NCBI GenBank assembly: GCA_030063045.1
Contig: JAQSEB010000021.1
Coordinates: forward strand, 2,480,001 to 2,544,000
Length of the DNA stretch: 64,000 bases
Reading direction: 5' to 3'
Source: Pratylenchus scribneri
Taxonomy: Eukaryota; Nematoda; Chromadorea; Rhabditida; Pratylenchidae
Positions 1 through 8,811 of this stretch are shown here, one piece after another (position 1 is the first letter of the stretch; every line of letters begins with the position of its first letter). The notes beneath the pieces were generated by a model that was not told the origin of the DNA, made no database searches, and saw only the letters and a list, made by a program, of their open reading frames with translations. Both the position numbers and the translations under genes were made by a program.

Positions 1-1
1 T

Positions 2-1780
2 TTACAAATTGAGCTCCACGAAGAGGACCGGAATGTTGTGAAATTCATTTGGGTGCGCGATATTGCGCAGCCCATTACCCAAAACAATTTGCGCATTTTG
101 CGCTTCCAGCGAGTTCCTTTTGGCGTGATAAGTTCGCCGTTTTTGTTGATGGCCACTTTAAGGCATCATTTAGAACAAATTGGAACAAAGCTAGCCTTAA
201 ATATTAAAGAAAATATCTATATGGATAATGCCTTTATGGCATGTAAAAATGAAAATGAGGCAATTGAAAATTACATGGAATCAAAGAAAATATTTGCCTC
301 AGGAAAAATGAATTTGCGGGAATTTATCTCAAATTCTCAAATTGTTAATGATTCGATTCCCATGGAGGATAAACTGCAAAAGGACCCTAAAATTTTAGGC
401 CTTCCTTGGGATATAAAGAATGATAAAATTATATTGAAATTTCCTCAAATTAAAGTGGCTAATGAAGTTACCAGACGCATAGTATTGGAAGAATTAGCAT
501 CAAATTTTGACCCATTGGGTGTTAAAATTCCATGCCTTTTAAATGCCAAATTATTCTTCCAAAAAACGTGGGATGTTAACACAACTTGGGATGAACCTCT
601 CCCATTAGAAATGAGGGAAGAATGGTGTGAAATTACAGCGGAATGGGAGGGAAATTCATTTGAAATGCCAAGGCGCGTTCTCCCTTCTAATCCCAATTCT
701 ATTCAGCTTCATGCTTTGGTCGATGCTTCAAAAAATGCATATTGTGTTGCCATTTATTTGATCGTGGAATCAGAAAATGGGGTTGATTCCAATTTGATTT
801 TTGCTAAAAATAGATTGAAACCCCATAAAAAGGATATTTCCATTCCAAGAATGGAACTTTTAGCAATTGTACTTGGATTAAGAGTGCAAAAATTCGTCAA
901 AGAACAATTATTAATAAATATGGATGATAAATTATTTAAAAATGAATTTCTATGGACGGATAACCAGGCCACATTGGCCTGGATTAATTCCAATGAGCAT
1001 CATCCAAAATTCGTATTAAATCGAATAAATGAAATTAGAAAATATGAAAATGTGGATTTTGGGTTTGTAAGAAGCGAAGAGAATCCCGCGGATCTTGGCA
1101 CCAAAGGAATTTCAATCGATGATTGGAAAAAATCAGAATTATGGTGGAAAGGTCCAAAATGGCTGCTATCGACTCCAGATGAATGGCCTTCTGAAATGCG
1201 ATTAAAAGTTGAGCCTAAAGATGGAGAAAATGAATTGAATGCTTTTGCAATTCCAAAAATTGAGGAAATTGATCGAAAAATAATTGATATAAATAAATTC
1301 AGTTCGTTTGGAAAACTAGTAAAAACGATAGGTTTTTGCTTTAAATTCATTCATCAATGCCGCCGGAATAATCAGAAATCATATGAAATGGAAGTTAATC
1401 TTCCTTCATTGAATGAAATGGAATTAGCTGAAAATTGGCTGATTAAATTAAATCAAATTAATATTCCAGAAATTATGAAAAAGATGAAGAATATTAATAT
1501 GGAAAAGGATAAAAATGGAATTTGGAGATTGATTACTCGTATTCAGAAAAGTGAAGCGGAATACGATTTATCTCACCCTATTGTTTTGGATAAACACAGT
1601 AAATTTGTGGAATTATTGATTATGGATATTCATCAAAAATTATTGCATTTGGGTCCAAATTGTACCCTAAATAAATTTTTGGGTCGATTTTGGATGCCTC
1701 AGGCTCGCAGAACGGTACGCAATATTGTAAGAAAATGTATGCTTTGTTCTCGAATTCGCCGCCGTTTGCCCTGCCAATAA
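2..1780 (+). CDS. BEL/Pao pol: reverse transcriptase C-terminus, RNase H, integrase zinc finger (partial)
   Basis: The frame is open from base 2, so the annotated GTG/ATG-type starts are internal and the protein begins outside the window. It opens in the reverse transcriptase palm. The catalytic YxDD box reads Y-M-D-N at about 218-229. A Pao-type connection region follows, then an RNase H-like domain (motifs ALVDAS, RMELLA, WTDNQATLAWI). A histidine/cysteine integrase zinc-binding module closes it (H-x5-H ... C-x2-C at about 1635-1755). The frame then stops, while the integrase core continues in another frame from about 1745. The product would copy element RNA into DNA. Family assignment is firm; activity is unlikely given the damage. 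Confidence 0.85.
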   Translation, partial: LQIELHEEDRNVVKFIWVRDIAQPITQNNLRILRFQRVPFGVISSPFLLMATLRHHLEQIGTKLALNIKENIYMDNAFMACKNENEAIENYMESKKIFASGKMNLREFISNSQIVNDSIPMEDKLQKDPKILGLPWDIKNDKIILKFPQIKVANEVTRRIVLEELASNFDPLGVKIPCLLNAKLFFQKTWDVNTTWDEPLPLEMREEWCEITAEWEGNSFEMPRRVLPSNPNSIQLHALVDASKNAYCVAIYLIVESENGVDSNLIFAKNRLKPHKKDISIPRMELLAIVLGLRVQKFVKEQLLINMDDKLFKNEFLWTDNQATLAWINSNEHHPKFVLNRINEIRKYENVDFGFVRSEENPADLGTKGISIDDWKKSELWWKGPKWLLSTPDEWPSEMRLKVEPKDGENELNAFAIPKIEEIDRKIIDINKFSSFGKLVKTIGFCFKFIHQCRRNNQKSYEMEVNLPSLNEMELAENWLIKLNQINIPEIMKKMKNINMEKDKNGIWRLITRIQKSEAEYDLSHPIVLDKHSKFVELLIMDIHQKLLHLGPNCTLNKFLGRFWMPQARRTVRNIVRKCMLCSRIRRRLPCQ

Positions 1781-3279
1781 TGCCCCAATTACCACCGGAT
1801 CGTGGAAATTCGGCTTTGCCTTTTGCTAGCATTGGCATAGATTATCTAGGGCCAACTTTTTGCAAAGAAAAAGGAAAAACCATAAAATGTTGGCTAATAA
1901 TTATTTCATGCCTAATTACCCGGGCTATTTATTTAGTCCCGGTTTTGGACCTATCAACATTGACTTTAATACATATTTTGCGCAGATTTTCGGCCCGTCG
2001 TGGATCGCCTAAAAGAATTTTGAGCGATAATGGTTCTTCTTTTAGGGCTTTGTCCAAATTATTTGAAACGGATGCTTCTGAAAAAATTAAATTGGATAAA
2101 AATAAATTGGCCGATTATCTAAATGAAAATAAAATTGTATGGTCTCATATTCCTGCCCTCTCTCCATGGCAAGGAGCTACTTATGAACGTTTAATTGGAA
2201 TTGTGAAAAGTGCTTTTAAACGCACTCTGGGGCGAAAAATAATAGACTGGAATGAAATGGAGTCATTTTCAGCAGAAGTCGAATCCGTCATCAATCAAAG
2301 ACCCTTGACATGGGTTCCTGATGAATTGGATAGTTTTCGTGCCCTTCGCCCAGTTGATTTTTTGCTGCCTAAAGGCACATTAGCAATTAATCTATTGAAT
2401 AAATTAGATGAAGATGAAATAAATGATGAAAATTTTGAATTGAATATTCCAAATAAGCCTGAAGAATTGAAAAAATTCTGGCAGTCCAGCATGCATACAC
2501 TGGATGAATTTTGGAAAATTTGGAAAACTAGATATTTATTAATGCTGAGAGAAAGGACTTTGGAACAGACAAAGCACAAAGGTCCTCATTCCCAAACAAT
2601 TCGTTCACCAAAAATTGATGAAATTGTTTTGGTTGAAGATGAGGGAAAAGCTCGTAATTTATGGAAATTAGGTAGAGTTATTGAACTTTTTGGCAGCGAA
2701 GGACAAATCAGAACGGCTAAATTATTAATGCCAAATAAAAAGTCAATAATTCGACCTATTTCCAAATTATTCCCACTTGAAATGAATGAGTGTGGAAATA
2801 AAAATGAATTTCCTGATAAAAGTGAAATAAAAGTGGAAGAAAAAGAAATTAAAAAGGTTAAATTGGATGATACAAAATTGAATAAAAAGATGGAATTAAG
2901 GGCAAAAAAGCCTTGGAAAGTGCCCATTTCCACTCTCTTTAATATCATTTTATTAATTTGGATTTGTGGAGTTAATTTTGGATTTTCACGACCAATAAGC
3001 ACAGATCTTTGCCGAAATTGCTCTCTCACATGTTTGCCAAATGGAATTGTCGCCAAATCTCCTTCACAATATCACAAAGTGGAGATTTGTTGCAATTCCT
3101 ATGAATTGTGCCTCAATCATAAATATGTATCGGATTTGGTTATGTATTTACCCGAATACATTCTAGTAAATGACTATGAATGCTGGGCACATTTTTGGCC
3201 AAAACGAGGAAAAATGAAACAATTGAATAAAATCTGTCCAGCCCAAAATGCTTGCAGCATTATGCAGTCAAAATGGTAA
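1690..3279 (+). CDS. BEL/Pao integrase core and DUF5641, running into envelope-like region (frame-broken)
   Basis: This continues the upstream pol frame after a one-base phase change, so it lacks a start of its own. The integrase core shows the expected acidic triad: D in GIDYLGP (about 1837), D in LSDNGSSF (about 2025) and E in ATYERLIG (about 2185). A DUF5641-type domain follows (about 2530-2790, RYLLMLRER to SKLFPLE), the usual C-terminal module of BEL/Pao integrases. After about 2920 come a hydrophobic segment and a cysteine-rich stretch, taken as the start of the envelope-like product. The frame ends in a lone TAA at 3277-3279, and the same frame is open again straight afterwards, which suggests a nonsense mutation. 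Confidence 0.82.
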   Translation: MDASGSQNGTQYCKKMYALFSNSPPFALPIMPQLPPDRGNSALPFASIGIDYLGPTFCKEKGKTIKCWLIIISCLITRAIYLVPVLDLSTLTLIHILRRFSARRGSPKRILSDNGSSFRALSKLFETDASEKIKLDKNKLADYLNENKIVWSHIPALSPWQGATYERLIGIVKSAFKRTLGRKIIDWNEMESFSAEVESVINQRPLTWVPDELDSFRALRPVDFLLPKGTLAINLLNKLDEDEINDENFELNIPNKPEELKKFWQSSMHTLDEFWKIWKTRYLLMLRERTLEQTKHKGPHSQTIRSPKIDEIVLVEDEGKARNLWKLGRVIELFGSEGQIRTAKLLMPNKKSIIRPISKLFPLEMNECGNKNEFPDKSEIKVEEKEIKKVKLDDTKLNKKMELRAKKPWKVPISTLFNIILLIWICGVNFGFSRPISTDLCRNCSLTCLPNGIVAKSPSQYHKVEICCNSYELCLNHKYVSDLVMYLPEYILVNDYECWAHFWPKRGKMKQLNKICPAQNACSIMQSKW

Positions 3280-4098
3280 TGGATTCTGAATCCAGAGTGC
3301 TTTCCGATTTATTCAAAAATAATATATGGAGGAATATTATCTGGATTAATTCTTTTCATTATTATTATCAATTTCTTCTTTAATTGCTTTAAATATTTAT
3401 ATTGTCTTTTCTGCATTTTTCTGTTTCCAATTCGCTTTTTATTACAATTTTGCTGGAAAATGAGAGCAGAAAATCGTGGAAAAGAAACAAGAAATTTGAT
3501 TTCAAATACCAATGGAAAATATCGCCGATCAACTAAGCAGCAAAGGCGAAATCGTCGTCTCAAAAGATTAGTTGGATTGGTGATATTACTGATTTTTGGA
3601 GAAAATTTATTGCAAATCAATGGATCAACCGAAACTCATTCTCTTTCTATTACGAATGAAGAATGCATGAAAACAAAAGAAGGAGAAATATGCAAATTAA
3701 TGGGAAAAACGCTACTTAGTCTTATGCCTAAAGGGCAATTGATTAATTTAGTGTTAAAGAGACAAAATGGAGATATTTTTGGTGAAATTGAGCTAAGCCC
3801 GAAATCACTTGGATTTGAATGTGTTCCATTTATCTCCAAATATTTACGCTCATACACCATCATCACTAAACATTACAAAAGTTGTCCATTGGATTGGTCT
3901 TGTCAATCTGACTTTTGCGAAAAGGTTAGGCCAGAAACAATGATTCCAGAATTGGCGGAAATTAATGAATTTCCGGGCCTTTCCTTTTGCAAAAATTCAT
4001 GCAGTTTCTCTGGTGCGGCTGTGGATTGGTTCCGGGCTCATCATGTCTCTTTTACCGACCATATGCCCAGCCAATTTCCAATTTTACATACGAATTAA
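3280..4098 (+). pseudogene. Envelope-like region, middle part, same frame as the integrase ORF after one stop
   Basis: Directly after the TAA at 3277-3279 the same frame is open to 4098, with the first ATG at 3460. It begins with a long hydrophobic, probably membrane-spanning stretch (about 3335-3450). A basic arginine/lysine-rich segment, a second hydrophobic stretch (about 3565-3615) and a cysteine-containing ectodomain-like region follow. The conserved cysteine-rich part moves to another frame near 4000. I read this as part of one envelope precursor that has since taken mutations. Envelope proteins of nematode BEL/Pao elements are related to phlebovirus-type glycoproteins; here that is suggested by the cysteine pattern and is not proven. 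Confidence 0.55.
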
Positions 4099-6326
4099 TT
4101 CGTTGCCAAAATTGGAGATTTCGAGTAGAAACAAATATTAAATTTTGGAATAATGGAAAAATAGAAGGAGAAGAAGAATTAACCTTGTTTCAAGGAATGA
4201 CTACCAATTGGAATAAATTTTCCTTATCATTAATTGGCGGTCTCCAAGCTCCTTCAACATTATTCAATCGTTATTTTTTGACAAATGAAAACTCAGCAGC
4301 TTTGACAGACGAAATTCAAACTGATTTATTTTGTCCAGACAAAAAAGCAGCTGATTCTTTCAAAAATTGTACTCTCATGAGATCCGCCTGTTCTGAGTGC
4401 TATCCGGAGCATGATAATGCAAAAGTGGAATGTATTTGCAGAAACTCAAATTTAGAAAATATAATGGAGGATCCGGAGAAGCAATTGGACTTGAATACAC
4501 CATTTTATAATTTTCGTTTTAAAGAAAGGAAAATTATCGCGGAAACTCATTCAACATCCATTCTAATTATGCTGAGCTTTGATGGTTTAAAAACTATTTT
4601 ACAAAAGGAAAGTGCCACTTGCTCATTAAACCCCATATCATTAAAAGGCTGTTACAATTGCCTAAGTGGTGGGGAATTGACCTATACATGCAAAAGCGAT
4701 TTTGGTAATCAAATCGCGGAAATAAAGTGTGGTGAATTGATTTTTACGGCTTTTTGCCATGAAAAAGAATCAATCCAAAATATCACGCTTGGATTTTCAA
4801 ATGCCGAAATTGGAATGAATTGCACAGTAAATTGTGGTAAAAATTCCACCTTCTTTTGGTTGGAAGGTCATTTATACCTTCTGGCTAATAATGGAGAAGA
4901 ATGGAATAGAATAAGTGAAAATATGACCAAGAAGGCTTCCAAATGGAATATCCCGAAGTTTTTAAGTGGATTTGAATTGCCAACATATTGGGCAGAAATT
5001 TATGGATTTTTATTGAGTAATTCACCATTTTTTATACTCTTTTTACTTGGATTTCTTATTATATTGGCTATCTTCATTTACTTAAATCCAATTTTTCGAA
5101 CTTATCGGCTTTTAAGCAGAAATCTTTTCATTTTATATTTTTTGTACGGATTTTTGTTTTCCCTCTCCGCCGATGGTTGCCAAGCCGAGGCAACTTTTGA
5201 GCCCAATCGTGGATTATTCATCTACCATTACCCAATGTACTTTGGTGAAAGCTTCCCAAGTTTGGCTTTCATTTTTACTTTCGAAGAGAAAATCGGCGAT
5301 GGACCATCTTGGCAGTCCAAAAATGGAAGAGCATTCGTCAGCTCCGCCCTAGGGGCCAACTTTTCTCTCCATCCAACTGCCTTCAATCGTCTTCCCATAA
5401 AATCATCCTTTTTGGCCAAACCAGCCTCATTCTTTCATTTTGGGCGATTTTTTGGGATTCTCATCGGGCAACTTTTCGCTGTTGAATATTTTTCATATTC
5501 CCCTTTATTCAGCGAACAATATTACAAACTTGCGAATATCCTTATCCCTTTCTTTAAATTCTTATTATCCAAAATTATGCCTATTCGAGTGAATGCTCTA
5601 AAAATAGCCGCGGAAATCTCTGGATTACCCTTGGATGATGTTCCCGAGCGCCTTTTAAGTTCTTCCCAATTGCGCGCCAAACTCTTGGAAATCCTTTTGG
5701 AGCGCACTGTGTGGACCAATCACATGGGGGATAGAAATAGGCGAGTGACGGGAACGAGGATTACCGCATTAGGAGCCAATTTACTCTCGGCTTTTCGTGA
5801 AAGCTATCGCCGTGTGACCGTAGCCCATTATTACACCCAAAAATGGGAAACTTTGAAATATCCATCCGGGCCTTGCCTTTCTGTTCCCGGAGGAAACGGG
5901 CACGTCGCATACTATCCGTTGGAGGTCGTGGATGTTGAGTTCCCCAGTTTCTTCATTTTTTTTGCTGAAATGCGCGCAAAGAAGATGGTTGGTGAAAATA
6001 ATGCGCGGATCAACATAGAACGTGATTCTTCCCCTAATGCGCGTTCTACCCCCTCAATTGGGAATGGAAGAGCTTTTGTGGGGCGTTTTGTTGGCCGAAG
6101 AATTGCTACCGGGGAAGAAGCGGCGAGAATTGCCGCAAATACCAATTTGCGCCCTACCATCCAACGCAATCCTTCTAATCCTCGAGGCAATTGTCTTCTT
6201 TGCCAAAATGATCATCCTCCTCGTGGATTTCAGCGCGAAAATTCTTCACCAAATCGCGCTAATTGTGTTCCTTGGCCCCCGACTTGTCGGTACTGCCGAC
6301 AACCTTCAATTCGCCAATTCGCCTAA
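3987..6326 (+). CDS. Envelope glycoprotein-like ORF with fusion-loop-like cysteine cluster, membrane anchor and long tail
   Basis: This 779-codon frame opens inside the previous one, offset by one base. Near its start lies a compact C-x-C-G ... C-L-F-Y-R cluster, reminiscent of the fusion-loop region of phlebovirus-type Gc proteins that nematode BEL/Pao envelopes resemble. A cysteine-rich, N-glycosylation-rich ectodomain follows, then a strong transmembrane segment at about 5020-5095 and a second hydrophobic stretch at about 5125-5165. The tail after the membrane is about 400 residues, unusually long. It includes a basic region and ends with a zinc-knuckle-like C-x2-C ... C-x5-C-x2-C pattern (about 6190-6300). 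The frame shift near 4000 means no intact envelope is encoded. Confidence 0.6.
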   Translation: MQKFMQFLWCGCGLVPGSSCLFYRPYAQPISNFTYELIRCQNWRFRVETNIKFWNNGKIEGEEELTLFQGMTTNWNKFSLSLIGGLQAPSTLFNRYFLTNENSAALTDEIQTDLFCPDKKAADSFKNCTLMRSACSECYPEHDNAKVECICRNSNLENIMEDPEKQLDLNTPFYNFRFKERKIIAETHSTSILIMLSFDGLKTILQKESATCSLNPISLKGCYNCLSGGELTYTCKSDFGNQIAEIKCGELIFTAFCHEKESIQNITLGFSNAEIGMNCTVNCGKNSTFFWLEGHLYLLANNGEEWNRISENMTKKASKWNIPKFLSGFELPTYWAEIYGFLLSNSPFFILFLLGFLIILAIFIYLNPIFRTYRLLSRNLFILYFLYGFLFSLSADGCQAEATFEPNRGLFIYHYPMYFGESFPSLAFIFTFEEKIGDGPSWQSKNGRAFVSSALGANFSLHPTAFNRLPIKSSFLAKPASFFHFGRFFGILIGQLFAVEYFSYSPLFSEQYYKLANILIPFFKFLLSKIMPIRVNALKIAAEISGLPLDDVPERLLSSSQLRAKLLEILLERTVWTNHMGDRNRRVTGTRITALGANLLSAFRESYRRVTVAHYYTQKWETLKYPSGPCLSVPGGNGHVAYYPLEVVDVEFPSFFIFFAEMRAKKMVGENNARINIERDSSPNARSTPSIGNGRAFVGRFVGRRIATGEEAARIAANTNLRPTIQRNPSNPRGNCLLCQNDHPPRGFQRENSSPNRANCVPWPPTCRYCRQPSIRQFA

Positions 6327-6351
6327 AATTATTTTTCTTCAACAACATTAA

Positions 6352-7030
6352 TCATCACCACCTTTGCTGCCTGCTTTTGGACGAAAGAAGAATTCATTCC
6401 GACAAATTTTAACCAAAAAGACACATCCTAAAAAATATTCTTCTGCTTGCTTTTATTCCTTTTGCGATTGGCGAATAATACTTTTTTTCTCGAATTCAAA
6501 TTAATTAATTTTGGGGATTTTTTGAGCTTATTCCCTTAGGTTTTTAATCCCATTTATTCACTTATTTTCCGTTCCCACCCATCCCAATTTCCCTCGTCAA
6601 ATTCCCAAGTCCTCCGTTTGTTGATTTCATCATCGGTTCAAGCGCTTGGCCGTCATATCTTCAAGGAGTTGAACGTGGACAAAACGTGGATATACTTCAG
6701 AAAACGTGGATATAAAATAAACGTGGATTTTCCCCTAACTTGAATTGGAAATAATTAATAAAGGGGAAAATTCAAATATAATTTATCCATATAAATTCGA
6801 TTAATTTGGTCCATATTCAATATCCAACAAATTAGGCGATCGCATGGATGCATTGAATATAGGAATTGACGACCAGGAAGGACGTCTGGCACATTGCGAA
6901 ATGTTAATTCAGGATTTGTCCGCATATACAAATAATGACTATTTTTATTTGATGGGCACTCCAAAGAAGCATCGAAAGAAATTCTTCCAATAAATGAATT
7001 GATGACGAATTCACATCATTAAGACGGAAT
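6352..7030. other. Non-coding stretch after the retroelement
   Basis: No gene seen. The motif AACGTGGAT recurs at 6672-6730. A short open frame on the minus strand (6755-6964) has no recognisable domain. No LTR boundary could be placed. Confidence 0.4.
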
Positions 7031-7033
7031 TTC

Positions 7034-7194
7034 GGTACTTATATGGTTTGGATTCACTTTAGGAAATTATTTGTCCCCCCTTTAGCTCGGCACATTTTGA
7101 GTTTGGGTCAGTCAAGATTGGGTTAGAGTTAGGATGGGGTAGAACCATCATTAGTATGTCCTTAATCCAAATACTAACCGACCATATAAGTACC
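7034..7194. mobile_element. Short fold-back element (MITE-like), GGTACTTATATGGT termini
   Basis: A perfect 14-bp inverted repeat (GGTACTTATATGGT at 7034-7047, complement at 7181-7194) bounds 161 bp without coding potential. Similarity between the arms continues inwards at lower identity. Length and structure fit a non-autonomous DNA transposon. Other fold-backs in this window also begin GGTAC (21146, 58936). Confidence 0.65.
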
Positions 7195-7199
7195 TTAAT

Positions 7200-7360
7200 T
7201 TTTATTCTCCTTGAATTTTAATCCTTTTTAGAATCTTTATTCTCCTTAGAATTTTTATTCTCTTCAGAATTTTTATTATCCTATTCAATTAATAGAATTT
7301 TTATCCTCCTCAATTGATTAACCTCAATTGAATTTTATCCTCCTCAATAAAATCAATTTA
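7200..7360. repeat. Degenerate AT-rich direct repeats
   Basis: Loose repeats of GAATTTTTATTCTCC / TCAATTGAATTTTATCC type, about 15-30 bp each. No coding potential. Confidence 0.45.
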
Positions 7361-7385
7361 AATATTTATGGAAAATAAAAAACCT

Positions 7386-7562
7386 TGTATAATTGGAACA
7401 AATGATTCCTCAAAAATTACTTCTTGATCCACTTTAATTAAATACTCATCGGTGATTTCTTTCTTGTGACCTCGGAATGATTGCATTTCTCGAATCATTC
7501 TAACGTCACATAATTTTATGACATGTTCTCTGGAATCGACCAGAAGCCAATATCCGTTTTTA
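7386..7562 (-). pseudogene. WD40-repeat gene relic, resembling WDR33/Pfs2
   Basis: On the minus strand a short open stretch reads like one WD40 repeat, with WLL then [17 protein letters not shown] and SFRGHKKE. The last motif resembles the FRGHKKE signature of WDR33/Pfs2, a subunit of the pre-mRNA cleavage and polyadenylation factor. Normal residues are altered (WLLTASRD-like to WLLVDSRE), a stop lies just upstream, and the match fades after about 40 residues. No neighbouring exons were found, so this is taken as a fossil fragment. The WD40 call is fairly good; the exact parent gene is a suggestion. Confidence 0.5.
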
Positions 7563-7825
7563 TTCTATTGAACTGTCATAATCGAATTTTTCTGATAGTG
7601 GTTAAACACATTGAATTATTTTAAAGATTTAATTTTAAAAAAAACAATGTTGCCAAACATTGGCCAGTCCTTGCGTAATATAATTTCACTGGTTGTTGCG
7701 AATCTCTCGAACAGGTGGCAAGCAGCCAGTTCAGACATTTTTGTTAAAATTAATTTTTTATTTTTTTAAAATATTATAATTGGTTATATTTAAATAGCAA
7801 AAGTCAGCTATTCCTAATGATGCGG

Positions 7826-8550
7826 AAGGAATGTGACCTCTAAATAGTCCTTCCGGAATGAATGTGACCTCTAAATAGTCCTTCGGGAATGAATGTGACC
7901 TCTAAATAGTCCTTCAGGAATGAATGTGACCTCTAAATAGTCCTTCAGGAATGAATGTGACCTCTAAATAGTCCTTCAGGAATGAATGTGACCTCTAAAT
8001 AGTCCTTCAGGAATGAATGTGACCTCTAAATAGTCCTTCAGGAATGAATGTGACCTCTAAATAGTCCTTCAGGAATGAATGTGACCTCTAAATAGTCCTT
8101 CGGGAATGAATGTGACCTCTAAATAGTCCTTCGGGAATGAATGTGACCTCTAAATAGTCCTTCAGGAATGAATGTGACCTCTAAATAGTCCTTCAGGAAT
8201 GAATGTGACCTCTAAATAGTCCTTCAGGAATGAATGTGACCTCTAAATAGTCCTTCAGGAATGAATGTGACCTCTAAATAGTCCTTCAGGAATGAATGTG
8301 ACCTCTAAATAGTCCTTCCGGAATGAATGTGACCTCTAAATAGTCCTTCCGGAATGAATTTGACCTCTAAATAGTCCTTCCGGAAAGAATGTGACCTCTA
8401 AATAGTCCTTCCGGAATAAATGTTACCTCTAAATAGTCCTTCCGGAATGAATGTGACCTCTAAATAGTCCTTCCGGAATGAATGTGACCTCTAAATAGTC
8501 CTTCCAGAATGAATGTGACCTCTAAATAGTCCTTCCGGAATGAATGTGAC
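7826..8550. repeat. 31-bp minisatellite, about 23 copies
   Basis: Tandem units built on GGAATGAATGTGACCTC + TAAATAGTCCTTC(A/C/G). The outer copies end in TTCC or TTCG and the central ones in TTCA, so variants are ordered along the array. No coding potential. Confidence 0.95.
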
Positions 8551-8811
8551 CAACTCATAGTTTTTATTTTAATATCATACTTCAAAAATTTGATTTAATA
8601 ATGAATTTTGGTGTCAAGAAAATTTATTGATAGAATAAAAAATACAATTCTTTAAAATAAATATTTTTGGAAAAAAGCATTTTCAAATCTTTTTGATTTC
8701 AATTTGACTTAAAAATTAATTTTATTCAATGGAATATTGTTAAAAGATTCAGTGTATAGTTTTGTTTGTACTTTTTTATATTTGGATGTCAGCCATGTTC
8801 AAAAGTAGTTC
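8551..8811. other. AT-rich spacer
   Basis: No gene, repeat or RNA feature seen between the 31-bp array and the 11-bp satellite. Confidence 0.5.

Larger units (their letters stand above)
1..6351 (+). mobile_element. BEL/Pao LTR retroelement, pol-env part, 5'-truncated by window edge and damaged
   Basis: One retroelement runs from the window edge to about 6.35 kb: reverse transcriptase end, RNase H, integrase and DUF5641, then an envelope-like region. Domain order and the DUF5641 tail place it in BEL/Pao. Three lesions are visible: a frame change near 1745-1790, a single in-frame stop at 3277-3279, and a second frame change near 3990-4095. The copy is therefore not intact as sequenced. I found no LTR downstream of 6351 resembling the LTR at 10722-11443, so the 3' end is undefined. 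Envelope-bearing BEL/Pao elements are known in nematodes (Tas, Cer types). Confidence 0.85.

Noticed and set aside
1690..1790. Programmed frameshift between the two pol frames
   Set aside because: No clear slippery site or downstream structure was seen, and the element has other lesions, so a mutation is simpler.
6352..7700. 3' LTR of the pol-env element
   Set aside because: I found no match to the LTR at 10722-11443 and no convincing TG...CA boundaries after a polypurine tract.
7826..8550. 31-bp array as a CRISPR
   Set aside because: Units are directly tandem with no spacers, in eukaryotic DNA.
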